Positions 17,183-26,900 of a stretch of 64,000 bases of DNA are shown here, piece by piece. The first letter of the stretch is position 1. The number at the start of each line of letters is the position of its first letter. The DNA comes from JAGVSR01 sp963742405 (GTDB taxonomy: Bacteria > Pseudomonadota > Alphaproteobacteria > Rhizobiales > Hyphomicrobiaceae): positions 1-64,000 of the forward strand of contig CAVUMB010000010.1 of assembly GCA_963742405.1 (NCBI GenBank), read 5' to 3'. The notes under the pieces are model-generated. The model was not told where the DNA came from and did no database searches. It saw nothing but the letters and a program-made list of their open reading frames with translations. A program made the translations under genes and the position numbers.

Positions 17183-18640
17183 CTAGCACGTTGGTGCCTT
17201 GGGCTGCCGGTGCACCAGGTCGCGCAGAAGCATAGCCCATATTGGAACCCAAACGACCCAGACGACGATGGTGTTGAAAATGTCGATCTGCTGGCGGGGC
17301 GCGAAATAGAAAGCCGTGTAGTAAAGCGGCAGCGTTGCGGGCAACAAAAGGAACGCGGCCCAGGGCTGAAAAGGCAGAAACGGCGCCAACCAGGTCGCGT
17401 ACCAGGGGTATTGGGCCGGCGCGACCAAGAGCAGCACGGCGATTACAAATGCCGCGCGCGCCATGAGATCGGCAGTCGACACCAGCGGCCGTACCGCAAC
17501 GGCAATGCTGACACTGGCGCATATCAGCGCGAGAAAAACACGTGTGACGGCGCCCGCCTGTTCCGCCGGCAGACCGATGCCACCAATGATCTGGGCAACG
17601 ACCTGTTCCAATAGCGGGAACAGGGCACTATTGCGCTGCCAGCCCTGCGAATAGGCGGTGAAGCCGGACGCGTGATCAAAACCGGCTGCGAGCACCGGCA
17701 AAAATTGCACCGCAATCAGCGCCGCAAAAAGCCCCAGTGCCGCGCCCAGCCGCGCGGGTGAACGCAGGGCCGGCCGAAGGACGAGCGGCAGCAGTAGAAT
17801 TGGCCAGATCTTGGCGCCCACCGCCAAGGCAAGAAATCCGGCGGCTGCGACGATCCATCGGCGGCCAACGCAGAACAGCGCCAGGAGCAACGGTGGAAGG
17901 ACGACCACATCCATGTGGGCGCCATTGAATAGTGTCGTAATCACCAGAGGGTTCCACCAGTAAAGCGCCACCCAAAGCGGCGATCGTCCGGTTTGTCGAA
18001 GGAGAAGCAGGATCAACCCGAACGTCGCCATATCGAGAACAAGGATAACCGTTCGCCACGCCGTCAGGCTCCACGGCTCGACAAGGTAAGCCGCGGCGAA
18101 CGCCACTTGGGCGACCGGTGGGTAGATGGTCCGCAGGTCACCATAACTGACCCGGTCGAGCACGCGCGCAGCGTTCGCCGGCAGAGCCACCGCGCCCGCC
18201 TGCCCCGCAACCGCATCGGCCGGCGCAATCGCGTACGGATTTTGGCCGGAAGCGGTGACAGATCCGTCCCAAAGGTAGCGGTAGAAATCGTCTTCGAGGA
18301 CAGGAACGCTGGCAAACAAGACAACGCGGGCGAGCAGACCGGCTCCAAACACGATGCTGAGCAGCACGTGGGCTTGGCCGTCACCAAGATCGAGCCCGGA
18401 TCGGACAAGGCGCGGCAAGCAGAGAAAGAACGCAAGCCCGGCAGCACAGAGCGCCGTGGCGACGAACAGTACGGGCTTGTCGACGAGGGCGGCGTCATAG
18501 TCAAAACGCGACGACGCCAATGCGAGAATGGCAGCCGCGAGGATCACCACCGCGCCACCCACCAACCAACGCCGACAGGTGGCTTTCACGTCCACGCTTG
18601 GGACAACCGCTACAGCCGCCAGCCGCCTGGCATTAGGCAT
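17183..18640 (-). CDS. Polyprenol-phosphate-sugar-dependent glycosyltransferase (GT-C, GT87/mannosyltransferase type)
   Basis: A roughly 485-residue protein with about ten or more hydrophobic segments, for example VGGAVVILAAAILALAS, WSLTAWRTVILVLDMATFGL and AAFVIAVLLLVAPAQYPWY. The extracytoplasmic loop after the first helices carries VLEDDFYRYLWDGSV, the acidic motif expected of GT-C transferases. GDLRTIYPPVAQ and ALYWWNPLVI are further family-like segments. It probably transfers a sugar from polyprenyl phosphate to a glycan or lipid on the periplasmic side. I prefer the ATG at 18640 over the one at 18679, because the latter would overlap the small upstream gene. It is paired with the GT2 gene downstream. 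Confidence 0.75.
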   Translation of the reverse strand: MPNARRLAAVAVVPSVDVKATCRRWLVGGAVVILAAAILALASSRFDYDAALVDKPVLFVATALCAAGLAFFLCLPRLVRSGLDLGDGQAHVLLSIVFGAGLLARVVLFASVPVLEDDFYRYLWDGSVTASGQNPYAIAPADAVAGQAGAVALPANAARVLDRVSYGDLRTIYPPVAQVAFAAAYLVEPWSLTAWRTVILVLDMATFGLILLLLRQTGRSPLWVALYWWNPLVITTLFNGAHMDVVVLPPLLLALFCVGRRWIVAAAGFLALAVGAKIWPILLLPLVLRPALRSPARLGAALGLFAALIAVQFLPVLAAGFDHASGFTAYSQGWQRNSALFPLLEQVVAQIIGGIGLPAEQAGAVTRVFLALICASVSIAVAVRPLVSTADLMARAAFVIAVLLLVAPAQYPWYATWLAPFLPFQPWAAFLLLPATLPLYYTAFYFAPRQQIDIFNTIVVWVVWVPIWAMLLRDLVHRQPKAPTC

Positions 18641-18651
18641 GGGACCGGAGG

Positions 18652-18801
18652 TCAGAACGAGCCTGACGGCCAGACGCATTTGTTGGTTGACGGCTTATAG
18701 ATCATGCCGTCGGGACACTTCGGCTTCTTCGTGTTGTCTGCCAGTGCGGGTGCCGCGCTGATTATGAGAGCAGTGAAGATAACGACAACGGTTCTGAACA
18801 T
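18652..18801 (-). CDS. Small secreted cysteine-containing peptide
   Basis: A 49-residue product starting MFRTVVVIFTALIISAAPALA, a textbook Sec signal peptide with an ALA cleavage site. The mature part is only about 28 residues and contains KCPDGMIYKPSTNKCV. The two Cys, 13 residues apart, could form one disulfide. The pattern CPxGxxY..xxxxCV recalls small secreted proteins of rhizobia, but I know no function. It is just upstream of the GT-C gene on the same strand. Confidence 0.6.
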   Translation of the reverse strand: MFRTVVVIFTALIISAAPALADNTKKPKCPDGMIYKPSTNKCVWPSGSF

Positions 18802-18931
18802 GTCTGAATCCTCGTTGAGATGGACAAGCAGCCGGGGCCGCCGTGAGGTACAAAATGCCACCGGTCGTTATACGGACCACTGCTGCAGTCAGTTTCACGA
18901 AAACGTCGGAACGGCACCCGCCGCCCGCAGC

Positions 18932-20561
18932 CTACACGAGGCGCGACTGCTCGATAGCTGCCGTGATGAAGGACCGGAACAGCGGGTGGGGTTCAAACGG
19001 TCGCGATTTGAGTTCGGGATGGAACTGGACGCCAATGAACCAGGGGTGGTCGGGATACTCCACCGTCTCCGGTAACAAACCGTCCGGCGACAAGCCTGCG
19101 AACTTGAGACCGGCCTGTTCGAGCCGCGTGCGATAGCCGGTATTGACTTCGTAGCGGTGCCGATGGCGCTCGGAAATCTGCGTGTCGCCGTAAACGCTGG
19201 CAATACGCGACGCAGGATCGAGCGCCGCCTGGAAGGCGCCGAGCCGCATCGTCCCGCCAAGATCGCCGCCCAGGCGCCGCGTCTCCAGTTCATTGCCCCG
19301 CATCCACTCAGTCATCAGGCCGACGACAGGCTCACTCGTCTGCCCGAACTCGGTCGAACTCGCATCCCTGACGCCGCACAGGTTGCGTGCCGCTTCGATG
19401 CACGCCATCTGCATGCCAAAGCAAATGCCGAAATACGGCACTTTGCGCTCGCGCGCGAATTTGGCAGCTAGGATCTTGCCTTCCGAACCGCGCTCTCCGA
19501 ACCCGCCCGGGACCAGGATGCCGTGCACGCCTTCAAGATAAGGGGCGGGATCTTCGCGTTCGAAAATCTCGCTCTCGATCCACTCCAGACGCACTTTGAC
19601 GCGATTGGCGATGCCGCCGTGTACGAGCGCTTCGATGAGCGACTTATAGGCGTCTTTCAGACCCGTATATTTGCCCACGATGGCAATGTTCACTTCGCCT
19701 TCCGGATTGGCGATGTTGTGCGAGATCGTCTCCCAGCGCGATAAGTCAGGCTTCGGTGCGCCCGTGATTCCGAACGCGGCAAGGACTTCCCGGTCGAGGC
19801 CTTCGCGGTGGTAGGCCAGCGGCACGTCGTAGATCGAAGCGACATCGAGTGCCTGAATGACGGCTTCGGGCCGGACATTGCAGAACAGCGCGATTTTCTT
19901 GCGTTCCCCGACCGGGATCTCCCGGTCCGACCGGCACAGCAGATATGTCGGGTTGAATGCCGATCGAGCGCAACTCTTTGACGGAATGCTGCGTCGGCTT
20001 GGTTTTCAGTTCGCCCGCAGAGGGGATGTAGGGCATCAGCGTCAGATGCACGTAGATGCACGCGCCACGCGGAAGGTCGTTACCCAGCTGGCGGATCGCT
20101 TCGAAAAACGGCAGACCTTCGATGTCGCCGACCGTACCGCCGATTTCGACCAGTACGAAGTCGACGTCTTCGTTACCCGAAATGACGAATTGCTTGATCG
20201 CGTCCGTCACGTGCGGAATGACCTGCACCGTGCCGCCGAGATAATCACCGCGCCGCTCCTTGGCCAGGATGTCCTGGTAGATGCGTCCGGTGGTGACGTT
20301 GTCGGATTTCTTGGCCGGCACGCCCGTGAAGCGCTCGTAGTGGCCAAGATCGAGATCTGTCTCCGCACCGTCGTCGGTCACGAACACCTCGCCGTGCTGA
20401 TACGGGCTCATCGTTCCCGGATCGACATTGAGGTACGGATCGAGCTTGCGAAGACGGACGGAGTATCCACGCGCTTGGAGAAGCGCGCCGAGGGCGGCAG
20501 ACGCGAGGCCTTTTCCAAGGGAGGAGACCACGCCGCCGGTAATGAAGATGTACCGCTGCAT
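18932..20561 (-). CDS. pyrG: CTP synthase, frameshifted
   Basis: Makes CTP from UTP, ATP and glutamine in the cytoplasm. The N-terminal synthase domain begins MQRYIFITGGVVSSLGKG and contains LDPYLNVDPGTMSPYQHGE. The C-terminal glutaminase domain has GILVPGGFGERG, the nucleophile Cys in GICFGMQ, and the His-Glu of GVQFHPEL. The two halves are in different frames, joined near 19955 where GIQPDI should continue LLCRSDREIP. One inserted T or two lost bases there would explain it. The enzyme is essential and every motif is intact, so this is best read as a sequencing error. Combined length ~542 residues is normal. Confidence 0.93.
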
Positions 20562-20683
20562 GGGATTTGACGCTTACACGAGGCCCGGCACGATTCGAAG
20601 CAGTTTTATGGCCACATCCACGGGAGGTTAGTGCACCCCAGTTCGAGTTGCCTGCCAAACAGACCGCACCTGCAATCGAATGG

Positions 20684-20982
20684 CTATGATGGGGATCGTC
20701 CGCAGGCCTGTTTAAGCTGTGCCACGAGGGCCGCCTGCGTCTCCAGCGGTATGGTCTCGGCCTGCAGCTCGGCGAGTAAGGGCCTGTCGATGTTTCTTTC
20801 GTCGGTTTGTCGGCAGGATCGGCGGACGCACCACCAAACGTCGCGTCTATGACGACCACCCGGTAGTCGTTCGGCGCGATACTGCGGGTATCGCCGCGCT
20901 CGCTGACCATGGTCTTGCCGCATCGCGTGGAGTAGACGGGCTCTCCAATCCGGAACGTCTTTTTGTTTCTCTCCGCCTCCAT
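20684..20982 (-). CDS. Hypothetical protein, frameshifted
   Basis: The minus-strand frame from 20982 reads MEAERNKKTFRIGEPVYSTR and IAPNDYRVVVIDATFGGASAD. Near 20785 a neighbouring frame takes over with LLAELQAETIPLETQAALVA and a stop at 20684. Together they give a basic protein of ~98 residues without hydrophobic segments. I recognise no family. It lies between pyrG and a small lipoprotein gene on the same strand. Confidence 0.35.
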
Positions 20983-21023
20983 AGGCCGCCGCCTGTGCCA
21001 AAGCTATTTTGAGCAGACGTTCA

Positions 21024-21263
21024 TTAGGGAGTAGCGGCCGACCCCGTCGCGGTGACGCGCGCACCGCCGGCGTCGTTGGACTGCAACCTGATATCCTTGC
21101 GGAGCAACCGCATTCGCCTCTTGATAGGCGGTGACACCGGGACCTCCGCCGAACCCGAGGCCGATGCCATCGTTCGATGACGCGCAGCCTTGCAGTATTG
21201 CCTGCCGAGACAGCGACAAGCCCAAGTCGTCAGACGTGCCATCTGGCGGGTCGATGTGCGCAT
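21024..21263 (-). CDS. Small putative lipoprotein, frameshifted
   Basis: Joined frames read MRTSTRQMARLT, then (after a break near 21225) LGLSLSRQAILQGCASSND, then GIGLGFGGGPGVTAYQEANA. After a second break near 21090 it ends SNDAGGARVTATGSAATP. The basic start, hydrophobic core and LQGC box followed by Ala-Ser-Ser suggest a lipoprotein signal with lipidated Cys. The mature part is short, glycine-rich and without a known domain. The call rests on frame joining and is tentative. Confidence 0.4.
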   Translation of the reverse strand: MRTSTRQMARLTTWACRCLGRQYCKAARHRTMASASGSAEVPVSPPIKRRMRLLRKDIRLQSNDAGGARVTATGSAATP

Positions 21264-21341
21264 GGTACCCCGTTGCGTCGCGGCAATCTGACCGAGCTGA
21301 ACGGTAAACGTCTATGCGCAGAGGCGGCCTCGCGGGAGAGA

Positions 21342-21677
21342 TTACTTCAGCTTATCCAGAATACCGCCGCGCGGAGCGTCACCTGCAGGCACTGCCGGCG
21401 AACCGGGGGTTGCGGGCGCCGAAGCCGCCGGCTTATCGAGGATGGAGGCCGGTGTCGATCGATGATGCGAGGCGATGGTCAGCAACAGGCTTGTTGTGAA
21501 AAACGCGGCGCCGAGCCCGGCCGTCGCCCGCGTCATTAGATTGGCCTTGCCCCGGCCGGCGAACATGCCGCCGCCACCACCGATGCCAAGCGCGCCACCC
21601 TCCGATTTCTGCACGAGCACGATGCCGACCAATGAGGCCGCGATCATGAGGTGAATGACGAGCAGGACGGTGGTCAT
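21342..21677 (-). CDS. secG: Preprotein translocase subunit SecG
   Basis: A 111-residue inner-membrane protein. It starts MTTVLLVIHLMIAASLVGIV, the first helix, then LVQKSEGGALGIGGGGGMF, the conserved cytoplasmic loop. The second helix is TAGLGAAFFTTSLLLTIAS. A Pro/Ala-rich tail ending GGILDKLK follows, as in other alphaproteobacteria. SecG stimulates SecYEG-dependent export. It lies between the pyrG group and tpiA, all on the minus strand. Confidence 0.9.
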   Translation of the reverse strand: MTTVLLVIHLMIAASLVGIVLVQKSEGGALGIGGGGGMFAGRGKANLMTRATAGLGAAFFTTSLLLTIASHHRSTPASILDKPAASAPATPGSPAVPAGDAPRGGILDKLK

Positions 21678-21797
21678 TGAATGCAGGCCTTCTGACGGTG
21701 TTGATGGGGAAGCCGGGTATCTAGCGGATATTGCGGACCAGGGCTAGAGGCAGCGGTGTCCATGACCTGCGCCAAAATCGAAATGGGTGGAGTGACG

Positions 21798-22341
21798 TCA
21801 GGGCGCAAGGCCTTGGTTGGGGGTCGGAATGGACAGTCCCGGCGCGGCATGTTGCAGTTCCTCGCCTGAAAAGGGGAACGGCGGCTTGTATGCGTCCTCG
21901 GACTTTGGCTTTTTCTTCGCCGGCTTCGGCGGCGCCGGCTCTGCGCCATCTCCCGCTGCCGCTTCGATTGCTGCCGGCTGTGGCTTTGATTTCTGAACCG
22001 CTTTTTTCTCTTTCGGCTTTTCTCCCGCACCCGCCGGATCGCTGTCGTCCGCGGCCGCTTCTGGAGCCTTTGCCGGCTTCGGACGAGGACACCGGAAAAG
22101 CACTTGCTCCTCCAGTTCGATCCAACGCGCGATCCTTTTGAGCCGGTCGGAAGACAGGTTAGCCCGCGCCCATTCGGGCTTTTGCGCCATATCCTGTGCC
22201 GACGCCCGCGGTTTCCAACCCGGCCTGCTCCGCACGCGCCCGATCGCACTCGTCAGGTGACAGTGGCAGGGCCCAGGCAGACCCACACAGCCCCGCAAGC
22301 ATCGTCAAGGCTAGGCTGAAACGGCGCACGGCTCGGAACAT
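21798..22341 (-). CDS. Hypothetical periplasmic protein, Lys/Pro/Ala-rich, frameshifted
   Basis: The start frame gives MFRAVRRFSLALTMLAGLCG followed by SAWA and LPLSPDECDRARAEQAGLE, a Sec signal peptide with cleavage after SAWA. A break near 22205 leads to the frame with WARANLSSDRLKRIARWIEL and EEQVLFRCP. A long low-complexity region of Lys, Pro, Ala and Glu follows (about residues 85-160), ending SIPTPNQGLAP. A GGAAG motif precedes the chosen ATG. It looks like a small structured periplasmic head with a disordered tail. I know no function; its position between tpiA and secG suggests shared transcription. Confidence 0.55.
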
Positions 22342-22412
22342 CCAGACGACTTCCATTGCAATTAGCGACGCGTGTTATGGCGCGACAGCCCTTGGCAGGC
22401 AATGCCGCAGGC

Positions 22413-23184
22413 TCACTCGTAGGCTGCGATAATACCGAGAAAATCGGCGGCCTTGAGGCTCGCCCCGCCGACGAGCGCGCCGTTAACATTGGCGACGTAC
22501 ATCAGTTCGCGCGCATTCTGTGGTTTTACGGAACCACCGTAGAGAATGCGCAGGACCTGGCCGTCTTCTCCGAAGCGCGCAACCAGCCGGTCGCGAATGA
22601 CCCCATGCACCTGCGCGACATCCGCCACGGTTGGCGTCAGACCGGTGCCTATGGCCCAAACGGGTTCATAGGCAACCACCGTGTTGGCGGCGGTCGAACC
22701 GTCCACCAGCGATCGTTCGAGTTGCCGCACCACCACATCGAGCGTCTGTCCCGCCAGCCGTTGCCCGGCCGTTTCGCCGATACAGACGATGGCCGTCAAA
22801 CCGGCCCGGTGCACGGCGGCCTGCTTGGCTTTCACAACAGTGTCGCTCTCGCCATGGTCGGCGCGGCGCTCCGAATGGCCGATAATGATGGCCGATGCCC
22901 CGGCATCCGCTAGAATTTCGGCAGAGATGTCACCGGTATGAGCGCCTGACGCCGCCAGATGGCAGTCCTGCGCGCCGAAAGTAATGGGCGTATTTTTCAA
23001 TATCTCGGCCATGACCATGATTAGCGTCGCTGGCGGGCAGATGAGAACATCGGCCGAGCAGGGGCATGGGTTGAGCCGCAAGTGCATCGGCGACAGCTTT
23101 TGCTTCGGCGAGCGCGCCACGCAGCCCGTTCATCTTCCAGTTACCGGCCACGAGCGGCCTCGGCCGCTTTTCCTCACCCGCCAT
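22413..23184 (-). CDS. tpiA: Triosephosphate isomerase, frameshifted
   Basis: Interconverts dihydroxyacetone phosphate and glyceraldehyde 3-phosphate. The N-terminus MAGEEKRPRPLVAGNWKMNG holds the substrate-binding Asn and Lys. After a break near 23060 the second frame holds the catalytic His in IIGHSERR, the catalytic Glu in VVAYEPVWAIGTG with the mobile loop, and the phosphate-binding ILYGGSVKPQN. Combined length ~256 residues is normal. AAGGGA upstream supports the ATG at 23184. All residues needed for activity are present, so the frame break is probably a base-call error. Confidence 0.92.
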
Positions 23185-23355
23185 GCCGTCCCTTCCCTCG
23201 CCTCTTGCTTTCGCGAACCGGGTGGGCTTCATATCACGCCGAGCGCCCGCGTCACGCGCGGGTTTTCAGGTTTCAACCGTCGGCGGACAAATCGGATTGG
23301 GCGCGCTCTGAAGGCGCATCCGGGGCCGCGTCGCGAATTCATGGGCACTTGAACG

Positions 23356-25258
23356 ATGTTGGACGCACTGAGACGTGGCGCAAGCGGATTGATCGCCAAG
23401 TTGCTATTGAGCCTGTTGATCGTGAGTTTCGCGATCTGGGGCATTGCCGACGTGTTTAGAGGTTATACACGCGGAGCCGTGGCGACCGTCGGCGACACGC
23501 AAATTTCCGTCACCGACTTTGATCGCGTCCTGCGCACGGAACTCGACGGGATCTCCGCGGAGGCCCAGCGCCGTGTGACCTTGGAAGACGCACGCAAGCA
23601 GGGCATTGACCGCCTCGTGCTATCGAAAATGATCGGCCAGACCGCACTGAAAGAATATGCCCACAAGATCAATCTCGGCCTGTCGCAAGACCGCGTCGTC
23701 AAGAACCTGTTCGAGGATCCCAGGCTTTGCTGGACCCGACGGCAAATTTTCTCGAACCGGATTCAATGACCTTCTCTCCCGCCTTGGCATGAGCGAGAGC
23801 ATGTTCCTGGCGTTGCGCCTTGATGATGACCTGCGCCAGCAGTTCTCAAGCGCTGTGCTCGCTGCAACGGTGACGCCTCAGGCGATGATCGACATCAATA
23901 ACGCCTTCAACAATGAAACCCGCGACATTGAATTTTTCAAGATCGACGCGGCCAAACTGATCAACGCCCCCGAGCCCGACGAGGCCAAGTTGCGGGCCTA
24001 TTACGACGACCATACATCGGCGTTCATGACACCGGAATACCGCAAGTTCAATGTTCTTGTGGCAACAACGGGTGAGCTCAAGAAGGATGTTGTCATCACC
24101 GACGACGAGGTGAAGATCTCCTATGAAGCTGAGAAGGAGACTTACGACACGCCCGAGAAGCGTCGCGTCCAACAAATCTCTTTCAAAGACCGCGCAACGG
24201 CCGAAGCAGCCCGCGATGCGCTGGTCAAAGGTGGCAAGAACTTCATGGACGTGGCCAAGGAAAATGGAGCCACTGACAGCGACGTCAATCTTGGCTTGGT
24301 GACCAGATCGCAGCTGATCGACCCCAAGATCGCCGATACGGCCTTTAAGATCGAACGCGATGTCATCTCTGAGGTCGTCGAAGGCCGCTTCGCCACCGTT
24401 CTCATCCGCGTCATCGAGATCTCGCCCGGCCGCGTCAGCACCTACGACGAGACCAAGGACAAAGTGCGCGACAAGCTCGCCACGGCAAAAGCGACCGCTC
24501 TGCTGCAGGAGAAGATCGACTTGGTCGAGGAGGGCCGCAACGCCGGCAAAACCAAAAAGCAAATCGCCGATGAACTGAAGCTTCGCTTTATTGATGTGCC
24601 GGCTGCCGATCAGGATGGCAAAAGTCCCGCTGGCGCTGCCGTTCTCGACATCCCGACGCCGGAACGCATCACGCGCCTTGTTTTTCGCACTGAGCCCGGA
24701 ACGTTGACCGAACCGGTCGAAATCGGCTCCGACGGCTACGGCTGGGTGGAGGTCGTGAGTGTCGAAGGCCCGAAGGAAAAGCCGTTCGATACGGTCAAGG
24801 CCGAAGTCAAGACAGCGGTGATCGACGCCGAGCGACGCAGGCTCGTCAAGGAACTGGCTGATAAGCTTGTTGACCGGCTGAAGTCGGGTGAAGATTTTGC
24901 CAAAGTGGCCGCCGACGCCGGCGGGACGCCCGACAAGGTCGAATCCGTGAAGCGCAACCTTGTCCCGCCCGGCCTGACGGAAGAGGCCATCGACGTCGCC
25001 TTCGCTCTGCCACTCGGTGGCGCCGGCTCCGCACTCACCGTCGACCGGGGCACGCGGGTTGTCATGAGGATCGCCAAGATCACGCCGGCCGGAGATTTGC
25101 CCGGCGCCGACAAGGACAAACTCGTCGGTGAGCTGCGCCGCGGGCTGCAAAACGATCTGCTCATTGCGTATGTCACCAGCCTTCAGGACCGGTTAGGCGT
25201 CGCCATCAACGATAAAGAGGTTGCGCGCGTGACAGGGGCCGACGTGGCCGCAAAGTAA
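23356..25258 (+). CDS. Peptidylprolyl isomerase / periplasmic foldase (PpiD/SurA-like), frameshifted
   Basis: A membrane-anchored foldase of about 633 residues. The N-terminus MLDALRRGASGLIAKLLLSL continues into LIVSFAIWGIADVFRGY, a single anchor helix. The chaperone region (TVGDTQISVTDFDRVLRTEL) follows, and a parvulin-like domain around MTPEYRKFNVLV to RFATVLIRVIEISPGR. The frame changes near 23725: EDPRLCWT should read EDPGFAGPDGKF. After that it is open to the end. PpiD-type proteins sit in the inner membrane near SecYEG and help outer-membrane proteins fold. It is divergent from tpiA and leads the trp cluster, as in many rhizobia. Confidence 0.85.
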
Positions 25259-25314
25259 CCCCACGCCAGGCCCGGACGCGGGCCCTTGTGTTTCGCTAGA
25301 AGGACGATCGCCGC

Positions 25315-26889
25315 GTGAGCACGCATTCTGCCAGGGTCGGCGCGAGCGAGGCCAATCCGCCTTTGGAGAGCTTTACCAAGACGTATGAGGCCGGCGAACC
25401 GCAGGTTGTCTGGACGCGACTGGTGGCAGATCTTGAGACACCCGTCTCCGCCTATTTGAAACTCTGCGCCGGCCGTCCGATGAGCCTTCTGCTCGAAAGC
25501 GTCGAGGGAGGCTCCTCCCGCGGACGCTTTTCAATTATCGGCTTCGATCCCGATATCGTCTGGCGCGCCTCGGGCGATGTCGCCGAGGTATCGGTCAATC
25601 CACAAGCAAAGAAGCCGCTGTTCAAAACCGAGAGCTTGGGCACGCTGGCATCTCTGCGTGCGCTCCTCGCCGCGTCACGTCTCGACTTGCCGCCCGATCT
25701 GCCGCCGATGGCCGCTGGCGTCTTCGGCTACATGGGCTACGACACCATCCGCCTCGTCGAACACCTCCCCGGCACCAAGCCCGATGCCCTGGGCGTACCG
25801 GACGCTGTGCTGATCCGTCCAACCATCGTCGTCATCTTCGACAACGTGAAAGACGAAATGACACTCGTCACCCCGGTCCGGCCGGTCGAAGGAGAAAAAC
25901 CGGAAAAAGCCTACAAGGCCGCAACGAAGCGGCTGAAAAAAGTCATCGATGCGCTCGGCGAACCGGTCGAACACGCCAGCCTGCCGGCCGCCCGCAAGCT
26001 CATCGCCCCCGAACCGACATCCAACACGACCGAAGCCGAATACCTCGCGATGGTCGCCAAGGCGAAGGACTACATCCGCGCCGGCGATATCTTCCAAGTC
26101 GTCCTGTCGCAGCGGTTTTCAGCGCCGTTCGCGCTCTCGTCATTCGCACTCTATCGATCGTTGCGGCGCATGAATCCGTCGCCCTTCCTGTTCCACCTAG
26201 ACCTCGGCGCATTTTCCCTCGTCGGCTCGAGCCCGGAAATTCTCGTGCGCGTTCGCGACGGCCGCGTCACCATCAGACCCATTGCCGGCACGGCCCGCCG
26301 AGGCGCCGACGAAGCCGAAGACAAGGCCCTTGCCGCAGCGCTCATTTCCGATCCCAAAGAGCGCGCGGAACACCTGATGCTGCTCGATCTCGGCCGCAAC
26401 GACGTCGGCCGCGTCGCTGCAGTCGGCAGTGTGGAAGTCACCGACCAATTCGTCATCGAGCGCTATAGCCACGTCATGCATATCGTCTCGAACGTGGCCG
26501 GACGGCTCGACCCGCATAAGGACAGCGTCGACGCTTTGATGGCGGGTTTTCCCGCCGGCACCGTTTCCGGCGCGCCGAAAGTGCGGGCCATGGAAGTGAT
26601 CGACGAACTGGAAAAAACGAAGCGCGGCCCCTACGCCGGCTGCGTCGGCTACTTTACCGCCGACGGTGAAATGGACACCTGCATCGTTCTGCGCACCGCG
26701 ATCGTCAAGGACGGGGTCCTGCATGTGCAGTCCGGTGCCGGTATCGTCTATGACAGTGTGCCCGAAAACGAGCAGCAGGAGTGCATCAACAAAGCCAAGG
26801 CGATTGTGCGCGCAGCAGAAGATGCCATCCGTTTCGCGGCCCGCTCCAAAAAGGGCGGCGCAAAACACAACGGCGGTCCGTTCTCTTGA
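25315..26889 (+). CDS. trpE: Anthranilate synthase component I
   Basis: Makes anthranilate from chorismate with ammonia from TrpG. The 524-residue protein has the TrpE N-terminal domain with the tryptophan-binding LLLESVEGGSSRGRFS, and a C-terminal chorismate-binding domain. The latter carries FQVVLSQRFSAPF, the FLFHLDLGAFSLVGSSPE region, GTARRGADEAED and GFPAGTVSGAPKVRAMEV. A GTG start at 25315 follows AGAAGGACG. It is the stand-alone form, not the fused TrpEG of some rhizobia. The seryl-rich feedback motif suggests inhibition by tryptophan. Confidence 0.93.
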   Translation: MSTHSARVGASEANPPLESFTKTYEAGEPQVVWTRLVADLETPVSAYLKLCAGRPMSLLLESVEGGSSRGRFSIIGFDPDIVWRASGDVAEVSVNPQAKKPLFKTESLGTLASLRALLAASRLDLPPDLPPMAAGVFGYMGYDTIRLVEHLPGTKPDALGVPDAVLIRPTIVVIFDNVKDEMTLVTPVRPVEGEKPEKAYKAATKRLKKVIDALGEPVEHASLPAARKLIAPEPTSNTTEAEYLAMVAKAKDYIRAGDIFQVVLSQRFSAPFALSSFALYRSLRRMNPSPFLFHLDLGAFSLVGSSPEILVRVRDGRVTIRPIAGTARRGADEAEDKALAAALISDPKERAEHLMLLDLGRNDVGRVAAVGSVEVTDQFVIERYSHVMHIVSNVAGRLDPHKDSVDALMAGFPAGTVSGAPKVRAMEVIDELEKTKRGPYAGCVGYFTADGEMDTCIVLRTAIVKDGVLHVQSGAGIVYDSVPENEQQECINKAKAIVRAAEDAIRFAARSKKGGAKHNGGPFS

Positions 26890-26900
26890 AGGCGGACCAG

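Noticed and set aside
23846..25150. A 434-residue minus-strand frame
   Set aside because: It is antisense to the PpiD-like foldase gene and has no family features.
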